A DNA stretch of 64,000 nucleotides, taken from the NCBI RefSeq assembly GCF_030067815.1, contig NZ_CP125968.1, positions 3,526,001 to 3,590,000 of the forward strand. The letters run 5' to 3'. Under the pieces are notes generated by a model, which made no database searches, had not been told where the DNA came from, and was given only the letters and a program-made list of their open reading frames with translations. Shown in pieces: positions 56,169 to 64,000 of the stretch (positions within the stretch are counted from its first letter, which is position 1; the number at the start of each line of letters is the position of its first letter). The DNA is from Sporosarcina thermotolerans. Its GTDB lineage: Bacteria > Bacillota > Bacilli > Bacillales_A > Planococcaceae. A program made the position numbers and the translations under genes.

Positions 56169-57120
56169 TCAGTTCCTGCTCGGCATCATTCTTTTTATTG
56201 TTCTTGGGATAGTTTGTATACTTTTGACCGTAGGTCTATTTGTCATGGATGCGATCATTTTACACGCACGTTCTATTTCATATTTCGTGTAGCTACGCTC
56301 CGATTTTTTCAATGAGAATATGGACTGTAATCCTTGTTTTTCATTCGTCGATGCATCCAAGATATATCGAACCACTTTCAAGGTGGACGGTCCTATGTTT
56401 TCAGCCCACTCAATTGCAGCGTCTGGCGTTTGATCAACATATAGCTTATGATTATCTGGCATATGATCGCGTACGGTGGATAACTGACCGTACTTCCCAT
56501 ATAATCGTTTATGAGTAGCGACCCGCATATGATTAAAATAAATCTCAATGAGGCTGTCTGAAAGCCTTACTTCAACATCGCGGTTTATATATTCATATGG
56601 AACGGAATAAAACATGCTTTCGACGGATATGTGATAGTCAGGGCGCACCTTAGCCGTTTTCCATACGGATATTTGATATGGCGTGGATGGGAGAGGAGAA
56701 AGCGCAAATTTCTCCTCTTCCTCAAATGCCGACAGACGAGACCCTTTTTTGCGGGTAAAGGGACGTCGATTGAATTCCTCCAACTTCCTCCATACTTCTT
56801 CGTTTAATTCATCGATACTAAAGCAGTGCGTATTTCGTAAAGCTGCAATAATCCATGTGGAAATGGCACCAACGGCTCCCTCAACACTAGACTTGTCCTT
56901 AGGAGATCGAACCCGGGCGGGCATCACCACAGTATTATAATGGTCTGCCATTTCTCTGTAGGTTGAATTCAAGACCAATTCCTTGGATGTATGTTTAGTC
57001 ACACTCGCTTTCAGATTGTCCGGCACTATTATCTGCGTAGAGCCTCCAAAATACGCATACGCATTGTTATGGGCAGTTATCCATGAATGCAAATTCATTG
57101 ATAAGGTTGCCTCTGCGTAA
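56169..57120 (-). pseudogene. IS21-family transposase IstA, C-terminal part (element B)
   Basis: About 315 residues: SYAEATLSMNLHSWITAHNN, the second catalytic Asp in QIIVPDNLKASVTK, the Glu in RVRSPKDKSSVEGAVGAIST, and the beta-barrel C-terminal domain (MFYSVPYEYINRDVEVRLSD). The N-terminal HTH and the first catalytic Asp are missing; the match ends near 57120, where unrelated IS21 end sequence begins. Non-functional. Confidence 0.82.
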
Positions 57121-57252
57121 GAAAGTTGGCTACAAGTGTAAACGTTAAACTATAATCAACAGTTTTCCACAAATAAGGTTAAACAGAAATCGATAAATAA
57201 GATTCAACAGTTTACCTTAAATATCTCACAATCTATATACTTGAAATAGTCT

Positions 57253-57873
57253 ATGGAAAGTGAGGAACAGGAAGTGGAAAAGTTGATAACCTACAACGAG
57301 ATTCATAGGCTTCGCAAAGAAGGATTTTCTAATAGTGCGATTGCCAAGAAATTAAAGATTTCAAGAAATAGGGTGATAGAATACGGGAAAATGACTCCAG
57401 ATGAATTTTACCTGTTTGCCATCTCTCTACAAAGCAGAGGTAAAAAGCTTGATCCCTTTCGGGAAAAAATCCTTGAATGGCTAAAGGAACACCCTGACCT
57501 TTCAGGAGCCCAGGTATTTGATTGGTTGGAGGAAAAATTAGAATTTAGCTCTGTCTCTGAGGGGACTGTGAGGAATTACGTGAATGAGTTGCGGGAGTCC
57601 TACCACATTCCAAAAGTGATTTCTGAAAGAGAGTTTAGTGCAGTACCTGAACTTCCAATGGGGCAGCAGATTCAGGTGGATTTCGGGCAGACAAAGGTTC
57701 CCAAGCTGGATGGGACTTACATACGCCTATACTTTATTGGGTTTATACTAGCCCATTCAAGATATAAGTATGTAGAGTGGCTCGACCGACCATTTCGTGC
57801 AAATGATCTTATACGAATGCATGAGAACGCCTTCCATTACTTTGAGGGAATGTCCAAAAATACCTCCGTATAA
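57253..57873 (+). pseudogene. IS21-family transposase IstA, N-terminal part (foreign fragment)
   Basis: 206 residues, the natural start probably at ITYNEIHRLRKEGFSNSAIA. HTH AKKLKISRNRVIEYGK, an HTH-like second domain (LSGAQVFDWLEEKLEFSSVS) and the first catalytic Asp in MGQQIQVDFGQTKVPKLDG are present. The protein breaks off after RMHENAFHYFEGM, just before the second Asp, where element B's end sequence begins. Its subgroup differs from the istA of element B and from remnant A. Confidence 0.8.
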
Positions 57874-57964
57874 AAAATGTCACACCTGTTGGTGTGCCCA
57901 TTAAGTATACAAAGGTATGTAGTGGTAAACGCGTGACGTTTTCTGGTACATTTGTTGTCATTCG

Positions 57965-58010
57965 GTGGTAAAAAAGATGGCAGAGGTGGTACATTCCGTT
58001 GGCCGTAATC
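57965..58010 (-). repeat. Terminal inverted repeat, IS21 remnant B, outer right end
   Basis: Minus strand GATTACGGCCAACGGAATGT then ACCACCTCTGCCATCTTTTT, the counterpart of 54982-55032. Confidence 0.65.
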
Positions 58011-58022
58011 AAAGGTACAATA

Positions 58023-58058
58023 AAAAAAATAGCCCAGCCAATGGCTGAGGCTATTTAG
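58023..58058 (-). terminator. Terminator of the second EPS operon
   Basis: AAATAGCC and GCCA pair with GGC and GGCTATTT, with T-rich tail on the minus strand; directly after ugd copy 2. Confidence 0.75.
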
Positions 58059-58061
58059 TAC

Positions 58062-59227
58062 TTAATCTCTAGCAAATAAATCCCTTGTATAAACTTTCTC
58101 TTTCACACCATCCAACTCTTCCGACAAGCGATTAGCCACAATCACTTCACTAATCTCCTTAAACTCCTCAAACTCCCGAAAAACCCTACATCCAACGAAC
58201 TCAGCATCCTCCAGCGCCGGTTCATAAACAACCAACTCTACCCCAGCATCCTGCAACCGCTGCATAACACCCTGTATGGCCGACTGTCTAAAGTTATCCG
58301 AATCAGTCTTCATCGTTAAACGATAAATCCCAACCACTTTCGGCTTTCGTTCCATAATCATATCAGCGATATGATCCTTCCTCGTATCATTCGAGTCTAC
58401 AATCGCCTTAATAATCGCATTCGGCACGCCTTCAAAGTTGGCCAATAGCTGCTTCGTATCCTTAGGTAGGCAATACCCCCCATAACCAAATGAAGGATTA
58501 TTATAGTGCCCCCCTATTCGAGGATCCAACCCAATTCCTTCAATAATCTGTTGGGCATTCAACCCTTTCACTTCCGCATAGCTATCCAACTCATTAAAGA
58601 ACGACACCCGCATTGCCAAATATGTATTAGCAAATAGCTTAATCGCTTCTGCCTCTGTAGAATTCGTAAACAAGACAGGGACATCCTCTTTATTAGCCCC
58701 CTGCACCAACAAATCCGCAAACTTCCGAGCACGTTTAGACTGCTCCCCTACAATGACTCTTGATGGATAAAGATTATCATAGAGAGCTCGACCCTCCCGA
58801 AGAAACTCTGGGAGAACAGAATATTATCCGTATTAAAACGCTGACGTACTGATTCCGTGTAACCAACAGGTATAGTCGACTTAATCACCATGACTGTATC
58901 AGGGTTAATCGATTGCACTGCATCAATAACCGCTTCCACTGAACTTGTATCAAAATAATTTCGCTCCGGATCATAGTTCGTCGGTGTAGAAATAATAACA
59001 AACTCCGCTTCCTGAAATGCTTCTTGAGCATCCGTTGTAGCAGACAAGTTCAATTCTTTCGTAGCAAGATAAGACTCAATCTCCTTATCCTGAATAGGCG
59101 ATTGCCCGCTATTAATCAAATCTACTTTTTCTTGTACAATATCATAAGCAATGACCTCATTATGTTGAGCTAACAGGACTGCATTGGAAAGACCGACATA
59201 GCCTGTGCCTGCAATAGTGATTTTCAT
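58062..59227 (-). pseudogene. ugd: UDP-glucose 6-dehydrogenase, copy 2, one frameshift
   Basis: Starts MKITIAGTGYVGLSNAVLLA at 59227. The break is at the FSPEF codons (CCCC reduced to CCC, near 58815), exactly the same place as in copy 1. The C-terminal part has [20 protein letters not shown] with the catalytic Cys. Repaired length is about 388 residues; roughly 80 percent identical to copy 1 by eye. Makes UDP-glucuronate. Last gene of the second EPS operon. Confidence 0.85.
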
Positions 59228-59247
59228 CTATTCCACTTCCTTCTTTC

Positions 59248-60264
59248 TCACTTAACGTTGTAATAATCAACATACCAATCGGCAAACTTCTGCAAGCCTT
59301 CAGCAATCGGTGTTTCCGGTTTAAAGCCAATTGCCTCTTGCAATAAATCAGTGGAAGCATAAGTCGCAGGAACATCTCCTGGCTTAATTGGTTCAAATTC
59401 CTTTTGAAGACAACCTCTCTACCCGTAGCATTACTTAAGCATTGCTCCAATGTTTCTATAAACGTCATCAATTTTTCAGGACTATTGTTGCCAATATTGT
59501 AAACTTTGTGTGGAACAGTTTCAGTAGGCGGATGGCCAATCAATCCTTCAATGCCAGCGACAATATCATCGATATAGGTGAAGTCACGGTATAGATCATT
59601 TTTAAAATCACCATTATTAAAGATTTTAATCGATTCTCCTGAAAAATACTTGTCCGCAAATCCAAAGTATGCCATATCTGGTCGACCCATTGGTCCGTAA
59701 ACGGTAAGAAACGGAGGCCTGTAGCAGGTATTTTATACAGATGGCTATATGTATGGGCCATTAATTCATTGGACTTTTTCGTAGCGGCATAAAGTGATAC
59801 AGGGCTGTCTACAAAATCCGTCTCTTCAAATGGAACTTTTTTATTCGCGCCATATACAGAACTGGATGAAGCATAAATTAGGTGATCTACTGGAAAATGT
59901 CTGCAAGCTTCAAGGATATTATAGAAGCCAATGATATTACTTTGTATGTAGACATCCGGATTCTCTATCGAATACCTAACTCCTGCCTGTGCTGCCAGGT
60001 TTACCACAATTTGGGCCGGTACTTTTCAAAAGTCTTCATTATCATGTTCTTATCAGAAATATCGCCTTCAATGAACTTGAAACCATCATATTGCATAAGT
60101 AGTTCCAAACGAGATTTTTTAAGGTTCAAATCATAATAATCGTTTACATTATCAATGCCTATTACACGAACCCCATTTTGAAGTAGTCTTTTAGTTAAAT
60201 AAAAGCCTATAAAACCAGCCGAACCAGTGACTAGATATGTACAATCATTCAGTTTAGTGTTCAT
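59248..60264 (-). pseudogene. UDP-sugar epimerase (UDP-glucuronate 4-epimerase type), copy 2, three frameshifts
   Basis: Starts at ATG 60264 nine nt after GGAG (MNTKLNDCTYLVTGSAGFIG). Three single-base losses break it: AAAA to AAA near 60012, TTTT to TTT near 59705 and AAAAA to AAAA near 59405. Repaired, it shows [36 protein letters not shown] and [20 protein letters not shown], and ends FADWYVDYYNVK. About 338 residues. Paralogue of the protein at 31404 and likewise followed by ugd. Confidence 0.83.
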
Positions 60265-60682
60265 ATGTTTCATCTCCTTGACAATTTTATTGGTAAAGCA
60301 AATATGATTTATTTCGGCTTTTATTAACATTATACTTTTATACATAAATGAAGAAGAAATAACAATCCAATTATAAGCCAGAAGCATCTCATGATAGGCT
60401 TCCCATTTTATCTCTATTGCAAGTCTCCTAATGAATAGGTAAACATTTCAAACGTTCCATGCACAAAATGGAGATTGAGAAAATCAATAGATATTATGGC
60501 CATTCAAATTTCCTTAGCCTTATGATCGGTGAGTGTAATGATTAGATTATTTTTTCCTATTCATCTAATATTAAAAGCATAAAAAAATCAAAAACTAATG
60601 ATAAAACCAATAGTATCAACGTATTATATAAAACACTAAAAACACTTTAAATAAAAATGTATAATATTAATATTAAAAATAA
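60265..60682. other. Intergenic, no gene recognised
   Basis: Very AT-rich DNA between flippase and epimerase. It may carry an internal promoter; none can be assigned. Confidence 0.45.
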
Positions 60683-62161
60683 TTAACTAGACTTCCTAAA
60701 TCGAGACGGGAATAACTTATTCATAACTACATTTATTTCCTTTCGTGTAACTGGGTATATGTATAGTATTCCAAAGTAAAAAAATATACAAAAAGAAATT
60801 GATAAAGAGTCCCACACTACACTGTCATTCAATTGCTTTAGAATATAACCAAATACACCCATAAGTAGTGCAGCGGTCGCGGTCGGAAGTATATTTGTAA
60901 TAGATTTAAATATCGGAAACTTTATAACGAAATACATTAATAGAAAATCAACTAAAACCCCCTGCAATCTTACCCAAGAACGTGCATAAACCAACGCCCA
61001 AAATCCGAATTTCGAACTAATAATACAGACTGGAACTAAAACTATTAAATGCAGCATTTGAGCTAAAAAAGATAACCTTGGTTTTCCTTTTGCTCTAAAC
61101 ACCTCACTACAAAAATGACTTAACACAATAACAATTGCACTGGTCAATGCCCATATACCTATTACTCTCCCTGCCTCTGTCCATTGACTTCCCAATAAAA
61201 TTCGAGTTGCTAAATCACTAAATAAAAATACACCAACCCCCATCGGGAAAACTAAAATAGATACCAACCTTTGCATTTGGAAAAATGTCTTGTTAAACTC
61301 TTCGTTATTATTTTGCAACCGGGATAGTGTAGAAAACAAAACCGGTACTATCGAAGCTGTAACGGTGGCCATAAGGGCATTAACCATTGTTGTTGAAGTT
61401 TTATATATTCCCAGGTAATGTTCACTTAAAGCACTAGCTATAATAAAGGTATCAATCCAAATTGTTAGCCAAATGGAGATCGCTTCAATAAGTGACCATA
61501 TACTAAATGACAACATTTCTTTCAAGATCTTAAGCCTGAAAAATAATTTCGGTTTCCACTTGGACTTAATTGTTAAAAATATTGCATTTGATAAAGTCAT
61601 AAAAATGTTGCCGATAATCAAAGACCAGTAACTAAAACCCAAAAGCGCAAGTGGAATAGTAATCAAAACGGGTATGAAGATAGAAATTACTCTTACTAAA
61701 AAAAGGGTCTTAAAATCAAATTCGCGTCTATAAAGAGCCATCTGTATACTTGAAAATGCAGTTATTGGCAATTGTAAGCAAGAAACTGAAATCACAATTC
61801 CTAAACCTGGATTGCCAATTAGGATAGCAATCCGCTCACTAAAGGAAACGATAATACCCCATATTAAAAAAGATAAAAATAGATTGGTTAAAAAAGCCAC
61901 ATTTGCATTTTTATACTTTTCTTTATTATCTCTAAACTCATGTTGAACTAAGTATTTTTGAAAACCTGCATCTGTAAACATATCCGCAAAGCTTGTAATC
62001 ATAGTAACAGTTGCAACAATACCAAAAGCCTCCGGTGCAAGTATTCTGGCTAATACCATATTTGTAAAGGGTGCAATTATTTTTACAGTAATTTCTGTAA
62101 TTGAAGACCATTTTGCCGCATTCAACATTTTATTTTTCAGGATTGCATTATTCAAAGTCAA
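60683..62161 (-). CDS. Polysaccharide flippase (Wzx/MOP family)
   Basis: 492 residues with about 14 hydrophobic helices. NAAKWSSITEITVKIIAPFT, MVLARILAPEAFGIVATVTM, FADMFTDAGFQKYLVQHEF and YLGIYKTSTTMVNALMAT are typical of RfbX/TuaB-like transporters, and the length is that of the family. Unlike most genes nearby, it has no frameshift. It should flip the lipid-linked unit of the second EPS or wall polymer. Closest in style to TuaB-type exporters. Confidence 0.85.
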   Translation of the reverse strand: MTLNNAILKNKMLNAAKWSSITEITVKIIAPFTNMVLARILAPEAFGIVATVTMITSFADMFTDAGFQKYLVQHEFRDNKEKYKNANVAFLTNLFLSFLIWGIIVSFSERIAILIGNPGLGIVISVSCLQLPITAFSSIQMALYRREFDFKTLFLVRVISIFIPVLITIPLALLGFSYWSLIIGNIFMTLSNAIFLTIKSKWKPKLFFRLKILKEMLSFSIWSLIEAISIWLTIWIDTFIIASALSEHYLGIYKTSTTMVNALMATVTASIVPVLFSTLSRLQNNNEEFNKTFFQMQRLVSILVFPMGVGVFLFSDLATRILLGSQWTEAGRVIGIWALTSAIVIVLSHFCSEVFRAKGKPRLSFLAQMLHLIVLVPVCIISSKFGFWALVYARSWVRLQGVLVDFLLMYFVIKFPIFKSITNILPTATAALLMGVFGYILKQLNDSVVWDSLSISFCIFFYFGILYIYPVTRKEINVVMNKLFPSRFRKSS

Positions 62162-62440
62162 AACTCCATCAAATTTATATTATTTTTCTATAAGTCAAAT
62201 AAAACGGTCCCGCTATCGCTCGTATTCCAAGTGCAAAAAAAATTCAACGCCAACATCTTTATAGATTTTTTTTACAATTTCATAACAAGCTAAGTTAAAC
62301 TGCTTTACTACCTATAGAAGTTCAATGAATAAATTCACCAAGAACTGGATAACCTTTTCGTTTTTTTGTCCTAAAGCTGATGACACTAAAAGAGGATTAA
62401 ATAATCAAAATGCCTTTACCCGACAGTTAATTTACCTTTC

Positions 62441-63352
62441 TTATTCGGAATTCTTTCCAGGTATTTTAATCCAACTACCGAGTAAGTAATCATCTTCTTC
62501 TTTATCGAAAGGTATAAATCCAGAACCATCAAAAAATGTAATTTCGCCAAAATAAAGCCTGTCACGAACAATAAACCAATCTATTCTAACTTGATATGTG
62601 TTACTTGCTAGTCTTTCGGATAACTTTATCATTTCTTCAAACTGTTTAGGTTTTTTATGTACTTTATCTGAACATGGCATTCCTTGAGAAATTGTTGTTT
62701 TGTTCCAATTTAAATCATAAAAATCCTGCTTATGATTTTCATGCCTATCGGTGTGCAGTTGGACAAGCTTAGCCTTACCATTAAAACATATTACTTTATA
62801 ATCATCAGGTGCTATATCTGCATCTGCAATATAACTCTCACAAACTATTCTTGGTTTCACATTCTTATAAGGCCACTCCCTGGTATGATAATAGTAGTTT
62901 CTTTTAAGTGCTTTATTAATTCTAAGTTTTACCTTCTCAATATTGAAATTACTTTTATTAGTGCAAATAAAGACGCTACCGGAGTCGTGAGTACATTTCA
63001 GCACAAATTCATTAGGTAATTCCGAAAACTCGATATCGTCAAAGTTATCCCAAATCCCTATCAATGGAATTAGATATTTTTCACCTATTTTTTCAGAGAT
63101 ATATTCTCTGACTTCAAATTTATCCACTAACTTTGTATAATGCGGTTTCCTATCATTAAGTTTTAACCATTGCAGTTTTTCATTGAATGTCTTCGGATCA
63201 TCAATATTCAATCTCTTACCAACTCTTGCGCGATATAATAATTTAATATATATTTTTTCTGGAACCCATTTAAAATCATTCTTCGATGCTATATAAGGAA
63301 TTATCAAAAAGGGATTTGAAATCACCTTTTTAACTTTCTCATAAAACTCCAT
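62441..63352 (-). CDS. TupA-like ATP-grasp glycosyltransferase-associated protein
   Basis: 303 residues. RVGKRLNIDDPKTFNEKLQW, LVDKFEVREYISEKIGEKYL, FVLKCTHDSGSVFICTNKSN, PRIVCESYIADADIAPDDYK, RIDWFIVRDRLYFGEITFFD and GSGFIPF match the TupA-like ATP-grasp family (PF14305) found in teichuronopeptide and capsule clusters. Members are thought to ligate an amino acid or peptide to a uronic-acid polymer, or to act as transferases. With ugd and the epimerase downstream supplying uronic acids, an amide-linked polyuronate is a reasonable guess. Confidence 0.8.
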   Translation of the reverse strand: MEFYEKVKKVISNPFLIIPYIASKNDFKWVPEKIYIKLLYRARVGKRLNIDDPKTFNEKLQWLKLNDRKPHYTKLVDKFEVREYISEKIGEKYLIPLIGIWDNFDDIEFSELPNEFVLKCTHDSGSVFICTNKSNFNIEKVKLRINKALKRNYYYHTREWPYKNVKPRIVCESYIADADIAPDDYKVICFNGKAKLVQLHTDRHENHKQDFYDLNWNKTTISQGMPCSDKVHKKPKQFEEMIKLSERLASNTYQVRIDWFIVRDRLYFGEITFFDGSGFIPFDKEEDDYLLGSWIKIPGKNSE

Positions 63353-63536
63353 TTATATTCTCCTTGTTTCTTTAATATAGTGCTAACTAACAAACTATTA
63401 GTAGTCTATTTTATGAGGCATTTGAACTACACCAGCTTTATCAAATGGACTGTTCAACGTCAAACGCTTTGCTTTACTTAACGACTTTTCACTGTTTATT
63501 TACACAGCAAATCCCATCACATATCTACCGATCCTT

Positions 63537-64000
63537 TTAACGACTCATTATTTGATAAGGTACAACAGAGCCAACATCTGTAGTTAAAATTATTAAATAA
63601 TAAAACATCGCTCCTAAAAGTACAATATAAATACCTACTGATCTATCCATTTTCGGTTTAATCGTATATATAATATTTGGTATTAATATTATACAGTGTA
63701 TCGTGAAGTAAATCATCGCCCTGCCTGCTAAATTAAAATCTAAAGCTAATATATTTAATAAAATAGAAACAATTAAAATATGGATATATAAATCGTAATC
63801 TTCACCATTTCTAATGGCTGAACGCCTATAAAGCAGTGCAGCAATTGCAATTAGAGAAAGCATTAAAAGCATTCCTGTTCCACTTCCATTTCCCACCCTA
63901 CCAACGTAAAGATGGTATCCAAATATCCCCATAAGGAAATAAATAATTTTGGTTGAAAACAAATTTACTGCAACACCAATACAAATTACTAAAGTAATAT
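63537..64000 (-). CDS. EpsG/Wzy-like polymerase, C-terminal part (5' end outside window)
   Basis: The frame stays open to the window edge. At least five hydrophobic helices are visible: ITLVICIGVAVNLFSTK, FLMGIFGYHLYVGR, GMLLMLSLIAIAALLYRRSA, LYIHILIVSILLNILALDF and VGIYIVLLGAMFYYLIILTT. The NLAGRAMIYF segment and the basic loop after the RRSA helix resemble EpsG-type polymerases. It would polymerise the repeat units of the second EPS operon; the assignment rests on the C-terminal third only. Confidence 0.55.
   Translation of the reverse strand, partial: ITLVICIGVAVNLFSTKIIYFLMGIFGYHLYVGRVGNGSGTGMLLMLSLIAIAALLYRRSAIRNGEDYDLYIHILIVSILLNILALDFNLAGRAMIYFTIHCIILIPNIIYTIKPKMDRSVGIYIVLLGAMFYYLIILTTDVGSVVPYQIMSR

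Larger units (their letters stand above)
54982..58010 (-). mobile_element. IS21-family element B with a foreign IS21 fragment inside
   Basis: The outer ends (54982-55032 and 57965-58010) are inverted copies of each other. Inside on the minus strand are istB (55340) and the C-terminal part of istA (56169). Between about 57121 and 57873 lies a plus-strand istA piece of a different IS21 subgroup, with its own end repeats (TCAACAGTTT twice at 57158-57220). The istA N-terminal part of element B is missing. Not autonomous as it stands. Confidence 0.6.

Noticed and set aside
1..64000. tRNA, rRNA or riboswitch genes
   Set aside because: No cloverleaf arms, rRNA cores or known riboswitch motifs were recognised on either strand; this was judged by eye only.

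Overview
The window looks like chromosomal DNA of a low-GC Gram-positive rod of the order Bacillales (Bacillaceae or Planococcaceae; genus not determined). The signs are strong AGGAGG-type ribosome binding sites, an S-layer-homology protein, a LytR-CpsA-Psr protein, a paeninodin-type lasso peptide cluster, and an exopolysaccharide (EPS) operon with a Wzz/BY-kinase pair. No tRNA, rRNA or CRISPR array was seen.

Region 1 (1-20.5 kb) is a patchwork of small, partly broken genes: DUF2442/DUF4160, a REP-associated tyrosine transposase (RAYT), DUF6429, a DUF3990 module present twice, a zinc-ribbon protein present one and a half times, an SLH protein, a TlpA-like protein without its cysteines, small membrane proteins, fragments of comM, ugd and a Tn7-type tnsD gene, an intact two-component/ABC-transporter operon, and a three-gene operon of unknown function. 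Sixteen copies of a ~47-nt palindromic repeat separate these pieces. All are in the same orientation, and I saw none in the remaining 43 kb. The layout resembles a cassette array delimited by hairpins.

Region 2 (20.4-30.2 kb) has a 41-aa Cys protein, an LCP protein, and a complete lasso peptide cluster on the minus strand (asparagine-synthetase-like cyclase, 43-aa precursor, HPr-kinase-like kinase, PqqD-like B1, protease B2, ABC exporter) behind a good sigma-A promoter. An XRE regulator, a small unknown protein and a nucleotidyltransferase lie beside it. The precursor ends in Ser, which fits a C-terminally phosphorylated lasso peptide like paeninodin.

Region 3 (30.2-52.9 kb) is one long minus-strand EPS operon: Wzz, BY-kinase, 4,6-dehydratase, pgi, pgcA, galU, aminotransferase, initiating sugar transferase, three glycosyltransferases, polymerase, two unusual P-loop kinase genes, flippase, a ParB-fold protein, galE, UDP-sugar epimerase and ugd, closed by a terminator. 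The pathway turns glucose phosphate into UDP-Glc, UDP-GlcA/GalA and an amino sugar, builds a lipid-linked repeat, flips it, and polymerises it under Wzz/BY-kinase control.

Region 4 (53-58 kb) is a graveyard of IS21- and IS66-family remnants. Region 5 (58-64 kb) is the 3' end of a second EPS operon (EpsG-like, TupA-like, flippase) that ends in its own epimerase-ugd pair.

A caution for the whole window: at least 25 otherwise intact genes or gene segments are broken by single-base shifts, nearly all losses in short homopolymers. This pattern points to consensus errors more than to real pseudogenes. Many genes below are therefore given as full spans across a frameshift.
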